DNA of 64,000 bases, taken from the NCBI GenBank assembly GCA_036417435.1, contig CM070903.1:81151501-81215500 (forward strand). The letters run 5' to 3'. Numbering within the stretch: the stretch's first letter is position 1; the number at the start of each line of letters is the position of its first letter. The stretch is from Inia geoffrensis (lineage: Eukaryota; Chordata; Mammalia; Artiodactyla; Iniidae). This document shows positions 60,151 through 64,000 of this stretch, piece after piece. Position numbers and translations under genes: made by a program. The notes beneath the pieces were generated by a model. It searched no databases. It saw only the letters and a program-made list of their open reading frames with translations, and was not told where the DNA came from.

Positions 60151-61882
60151 TGGAGGGGCTGCTATTTGCTCTTTGGCTGGCTCCTGTTTTAGGAAAATTC
60201 TTCTCTACTCAATGGGGCTGCCAAGGGCAAGTCTTGAGTGGAAGAGATGTGAGATCATTTGAGGGTGCCTTGGGACAGTTGGGTTGACATAACTAGACTC
60301 TGAACCCGCAGCTAGAGGCCTAGGAGGGTTCCAGGATATATAGAGAAAATAACATGCATTGTGTCCTGCAGTCTGAGATCCATTGCTCTCCCAGATTATT
60401 CCAACACATGTGAGTGACTTTTTAATGCCTTACTTGTTCTAAGCCTTGTCTGGACTCACCAAGCCCTGGAAGCTTTAGCACTCCTTTGTGTGCCTTCTCT
60501 TATTGCTTTAGCTTACAGACACAAAAAGAAAAGGTGACAATTATTCAAGCCATTCAGGACACCTCCCAACCCCTCCTGCCTCTCAACACTGTGGTCTTGG
60601 TCTAAGTATTGAGAATACATATGTGATGCCTGGCCGGTGACAAGATTAGTCAAGTTCTCTGCTTCACTTGGTTTCTGAAGATACAGGAATTTTTTTCAGC
60701 TCTTATGAACTTGAAGCTTATAAAATGTCAGCCCTTGAAGAGCCTGCAGGGATCATCTGGTCCATGCCAGGGCATTAGCTGGCCATTCCTTGATAAGGAA
60801 TTATTCTGGGGGAAAAAAAAAAGAAAAGAAAAAGCTACCAGAACTCTGATCAGGACAGCAAACATCTAACTAGACCACAACCAGAATTCCAGAACAGCAT
60901 TTCTCAAACTTCCTTTTTATTTGTGTGGGGAGTAGGGGAGCACTCTTGATGCTTTTCTCACACAGAGACTTACAATAACGGTCGCTTACATTCAAGGGGT
61001 TCCTGGACTTCTGTATGTCCACACTGGGAGTCCCTGACCTAAAACTGCTACGACTAGCCAGGAATCCATTAGAAAACTCAGAGTTGAGTGAAAAGAATCC
61101 TAGTTTGGCATGTGGAGGTCTGGTCCTGGCTCCAGCTGTGTACTATGTGAGCCAGAGAATTTCACTGCCCATTTCTAGGCTCAGTGACTCAAACTCTGAG
61201 GTTTAGTAGATGTTTTCTGAGATTTCTTTCTAGCTCCAAGTTTCTAGCACCAAAATGGAGTCAATCTGCCTTTCTTTTTCCTTTAGCATTTTTTGTCACA
61301 GTCGAATGGCAAGCAGACTAGAAGTGTCTCTGCTGCTGAGAAAGGGGGATGGAGGGTGAGTTTAAGGTACTCTTCCATTATAAGGAAAAGTGAAGTTCTT
61401 TTAGAGCCCCATTACATCTTAATCTACAAGACTCTTTACAGAGTTAATGGAGAAAGGTGACTTAGCCTTTGTAAAGGCCACACTCCATTTTCAAATCTGT
61501 TCTTAGAGGAATGCTTATGACATTCACTGTCACAAAGGATGCTTGTAACCATCTCCACTTGTCACACTCATATACTTTTGCATTTGTTTCTCCGAAAATG
61601 TTTGAGCATGATGATGGATAGAATTGTCTGGGTACATTTATGTGTATGCAGCTGAGTATGATAGTGCATTTGCTTCTCCAGGGGCTGAGCGTTTGAGTGT
61701 GTGTAATTAAGTGTGCACATGTGTGAGTGAAATTATAGAGTGTGTATGTGCTTAGCACTGAGTGACTATAAAAAGATTGTGTAGATGGTGTGACGTGTGG
61801 AGTCGTGTGTGCCTGTGCCTGTGCAGAATTTAATTTTTTTTAAATAAGCCACTTTTGATTGTGTACCCTCCTCTCACTTCTG

Positions 61883-61892
61883 TGATTGATTT
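61883..61892 (+). promoter_or_regulatory. SST: SST upstream element, PBX/PREP-type site
   Basis: TGATTGATTT about 110 bp upstream of the expected SST start matches the PBX-PREP1 site known in the rat SST promoter (UE-B). Confidence 0.7.
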
Positions 61893-61899
61893 CACGAGG

Positions 61900-61920
61900 G
61901 TAATGGTGCGTAAAAGCGCT
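61900..61920 (+). promoter_or_regulatory. SST: SST TAAT element (PDX1 type, UE-A)
   Basis: TAATGGTGCGTAAAAGCGCT corresponds to the rat UE-A element bound by PDX1 in delta cells. Confidence 0.7.
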
Positions 61921-61947
61921 GGTGAGATCTGGGGGCGCCTCCTAGTC

Positions 61948-61955
61948 TGACGTCA
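61948..61955 (+). promoter_or_regulatory. SST: SST cAMP response element TGACGTCA
   Basis: A perfect palindromic CRE about 48 bp before the inferred transcription start, the position of the classic CREB site of this gene. It underlies induction of somatostatin by cAMP. Confidence 0.93.
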
Positions 61956-61964
61956 GAGAGAGAG

Positions 61965-61971
61965 TTTAAAA
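61965..61971 (+). promoter_or_regulatory. SST: SST TATA-like box TTTAAAA
   Basis: A variant TATA box about 30 bp before the expected start near 61997 and 137 bp before the ATG. Confidence 0.85.
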
Positions 61972-62101
61972 AGGGGGAGACGGAGGAGAGCATACAAGCC
62001 GCTTTAGGAGTCGCGAGGTTCAGAGCCGTTGCTGCTGCCTGCGATCAGCTCCTAGAGTTTGACCAACCGCACTCTAGCTCGGCTTCTCCGGCGCCGCCGA
62101 G

Positions 62102-62239
62102 ATGCTCTCCTGCCGTCTCCAGTGCGCGCTCGCCGCGCTCTCCATAGTTCTGGCTCTGGGCGGTGTCACCGGCGCGCCCTCAGATCCCCGACTCCGTCAG
62201 TTTCTGCAGAAATCCCTGGCTGCTGCCGCTGGGAAGCAG
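62102..62239 (+). CDS. SST: SST coding exon 1 (signal peptide and N-terminal propeptide)
   Basis: Residues 1-46, ending AAAAGKQ exactly at the donor GTAAGG (phase 0). Confidence 0.97.
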
Positions 62240-63302
62240 GTAAGGAGACTCCCTCGACGTCTTCTTTCCCCTCTCCAGAACCTCTCAACCTTCCCTAGCC
62301 TTGCCTCTGATCCCTTGGGTGAATTTAAGAGGTGCTCCCAAAGAGTGCCGGTGCTTTTCTGGGTCCCTTAGCTACCAAAGCTCGCAGGAAAACTTTCGAA
62401 GTCCAGAATCCCTTATTACCTCTTTGTTTCCCCTGATCAGCGCAGTAGGTCACTGTTCAGGTGAGCTCTTTAGCATTCAAGAAAATTCCAAGACCTTGGT
62501 AACTGAGCTCGAAGGGATGATAGCATTTATCCCCGGTGCTGACCGCGGGAGGTGCTGACCCAGGTGCTGAAAGCACGGACCTCTGAAGCCGCTACTGTCC
62601 TAAGCACCACCTCCCTCCCATGCAGCGGGGTTGGGGGCTAACTGGCACTTTACAGCCAGAACACAATATGTTTACGGTTGTTAAAGGTCTCGTTTTCCAC
62701 AGCTGACTTAATAAAAATGGTAAGAACAATTCTAGTTTGTAGCTCATGATATGGAAATTGAGTTAAACAAACTGTTGGCTCATGCTGAAAAACTAACGAT
62801 CTACTTCTTTCTATGTGTGTATTTTAAACCTACGGAAGCAGAAAACTTGCAGAAACATTTGAGTTTTTAAAGCGTCTTTGTGTACTTGGTGATTATAACA
62901 ACAGCCCTTGTTTTTATATCCTTAACCAATTTTAAGTGTGAAAAAAAATTGCACAGTTGTGAAAATAGGGGTTTGGGTGTGGTTAAATCTGTTTTTCAAG
63001 CAGGCTTTTCCATTTCTTCTTCTCCACCATCCTCATTCTTATCCACCACCCCCCCCCCCCTCTTTCGCTCTTCCTTCCACCCCATGCAGGAATTGGCCAA
63101 GTACTTCTTGGCAGAGCTGCTCTCTGAACCCAACCAGACAGAGAACGATGCCCTGGAGCCTGAAGATTTGTCCCAGGCTGCTGAACAGGATGAAATGAGG
63201 CTGGAGCTGCAGAGATCCGCTAACTCGAACCCGGCCATGGCACCCCGAGAACGCAAAGCTGGCTGCAAGAATTTCTTCTGGAAGACTTTCACATCCTGTT
63301 AA
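62102..63302 (+). CDS. SST: SST, preprosomatostatin (116 aa)
   Basis: Join of 62102-62239 and 63090-63302: 351 bp, 116 codons plus TAA. The signal peptide ([20 protein letters not shown] and four more residues) is followed by the propeptide, including the neuronostatin segment [14 protein letters not shown]. Cleavage at the single Arg before [10 protein letters not shown] releases somatostatin-28, and at the Arg-Lys pair before [14 protein letters not shown] releases somatostatin-14, with both cysteines of the ring bond present. The product is secreted and acts on SSTR1-5 to inhibit hormone release. The mature hormone is unchanged, and only the signal peptide differs from human by a Cys-to-Gly change also seen in rat. 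Confidence 0.98.
62240..63089 (+). other. SST: SST intron
   Basis: An 850 bp intron with standard GT-AG ends and a C-run before the acceptor (about 63046-63060). No repeat recognised. Confidence 0.9.
63090..63302 (+). CDS. SST: SST coding exon 2 (propeptide and hormone)
   Basis: Residues 47-116 from [15 protein letters not shown] to FTSC, then TAA. Somatostatin-28 is encoded by 63216-63299 and somatostatin-14 by 63258-63299. Confidence 0.97.
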
Positions 63303-63427
63303 CTTTATTAATTATTGTTGTCCGTATAAGACCTCTGATTCCTCTCCTCCAAACCCCGTCTCTCCTCCCTAATCCCCCCAATCCTCAGTAAGACCCTTGC
63401 ATTAGGAATTGAAGACTGTAAATACAA

Positions 63428-63433
63428 AATAAA
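63428..63433 (+). terminator. SST: SST poly(A) signal AATAAA
   Basis: Canonical hexamer 126 bp after the stop codon, with cleavage expected near 63450. Confidence 0.88.
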
Positions 63434-63450
63434 ATTATGATGAAATTATG

Positions 63451-64000
63451 AAAAAAAGGATTTGGGTTTCTTATTGAGTTAAACCCTTGTGTTCAATACT
63501 ATATGATTAACTTCGTTTGTGATTTCAGTCAAGTTCTTTGAGATATGCACTCCAAATCTCACAGACATACTGTTTAAAATTCCCTGTGGTAATAAAAGTT
63601 ATGTTTTAAATGGTAACCCAGATAGTTTGGGTTATTTTAAACATAAATAATCTCAATTAACTCTATGAATTCTAGTTTTAATCCAGCAGTAGTTATTGGA
63701 AGGGGCTGCCACAAACATCAATTACATTTTAAACACACTTAAAATTATATGTTGAAATGAGTATTAGTATTAATGGGTAGGCAGGCTGAAATGTCCAACT
63801 AACCACCAGGCTGATATGTAAAATAAGTTATATATACAAAATAGAAGGGAAAAAATCACTTAAAAGTTGGAGGAAAGAAGCTGGCTTAAATAGCTAAAAT
63901 AAACTTCTGAGCTTTTAAAATGTGTTTATAGTTTGTGAACATTTATCTAGAGAAGAACATTGCTTTAATGTCTTCTTTGACAATCTTCTCTGTAACTGAA
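63451..64000. other. downstream of SST, no feature seen
   Basis: AT-rich unique sequence to the window end; no gene or repeat recognised. Confidence 0.6.

Larger units (their letters stand above)
46380..61882. other. RTP2-SST intergenic region
   Basis: About 15.5 kb with no gene recognised. Contents: a triple 12-mer (46717-46752), a hAT-type element (46844-47051), a TG microsatellite (47291-47331), L2 fragments (48530-48960 and 57560-58075), a CHR SINE (50776-50905), L1 pieces (about 51950-52450 and 59332-59585), MIR scraps (for example 58340-58470), a U6 pseudogene (59657-59762) and a purine-rich tract (59778-60150). The 49000-50700, 53600-56600 and 60200-61850 stretches look unique. Confidence 0.6.
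61997..63450 (+). other. SST: SST gene, whole transcription unit (2 exons)
   Basis: Exon 1 from about 61997 to 62239, intron 62240-63089, exon 2 from 63090 to about 63450. The start is inferred from the TATA-like box, the stop is at 63300-63302 and AATAAA is at 63428-63433. A compact two-exon gene in the mammalian arrangement, expressed in hypothalamus, cortical interneurons, pancreatic delta cells and gut D cells. Confidence 0.93.

Noticed and set aside
59735..60192. 137-codon minus and 99-codon plus frames
   Set aside because: They translate a purine-rich low-complexity tract and part of the U6 pseudogene.

Overview
This is a mammalian genomic window, most probably from a cetacean. The repeats point there: several copies of a tRNA-Glu-derived CHR-type SINE (head GGGCTTCCCTGGTGGCGCAG, body ending GCCCGCGTACCGC before poly-A) are scattered through introns and intergenic DNA, and I see no ruminant Bov-B/Bov-tA or primate Alu. 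The species call is an inference from that SINE family.

Three genes are present, all on the + strand, in the same order as the reversed human 3q27 segment: BCL6 (exon 1 near 642, last exon ending near 24570), RTP2 (42884-46379) and SST (about 61997-63450). BCL6 is complete: two non-coding exons and eight coding exons, all with consensus GT-AG junctions. The coding exons sum to 2121 bp and give 706 residues, the human length, with an N-terminal BTB domain and six C2H2 zinc fingers. SST is also complete (two exons, 116-residue preprosomatostatin) and has a textbook proximal promoter (TGATTGATTT, TAAT element, TGACGTCA CRE, TTTAAAA).

RTP2 keeps its exons, splice sites and the three CxxC pairs of its zinc domain. 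An in-frame TAG at 46275-46277 stops translation just before the C-terminal membrane segment, and the 33 lost codons are still readable in frame up to the ancestral stop. RTP2 chaperones odorant receptors to the cell surface, so this fits relaxed selection on smell in whales. It is the most notable gene-level observation here.

The long intron 1 of BCL6 (920-11303) is CpG-rich in patches and carries CTCF-like motifs. The roughly 18 kb between BCL6 and RTP2 and the roughly 15.6 kb between RTP2 and SST contain SINEs, MIR, L2, L1 and MLT1 remnants, microsatellites, one U6 snRNA retropseudogene fused to an antisense L1 piece, and a few unique stretches that look like possible regulatory DNA. I found no bacterial-type system, CRISPR array or functional RNA gene. 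The three genes do not form a pathway: BCL6 is a germinal-centre B-cell repressor, RTP2 an olfactory-receptor chaperone, and SST a peptide hormone precursor. They are simply ancestral neighbours.
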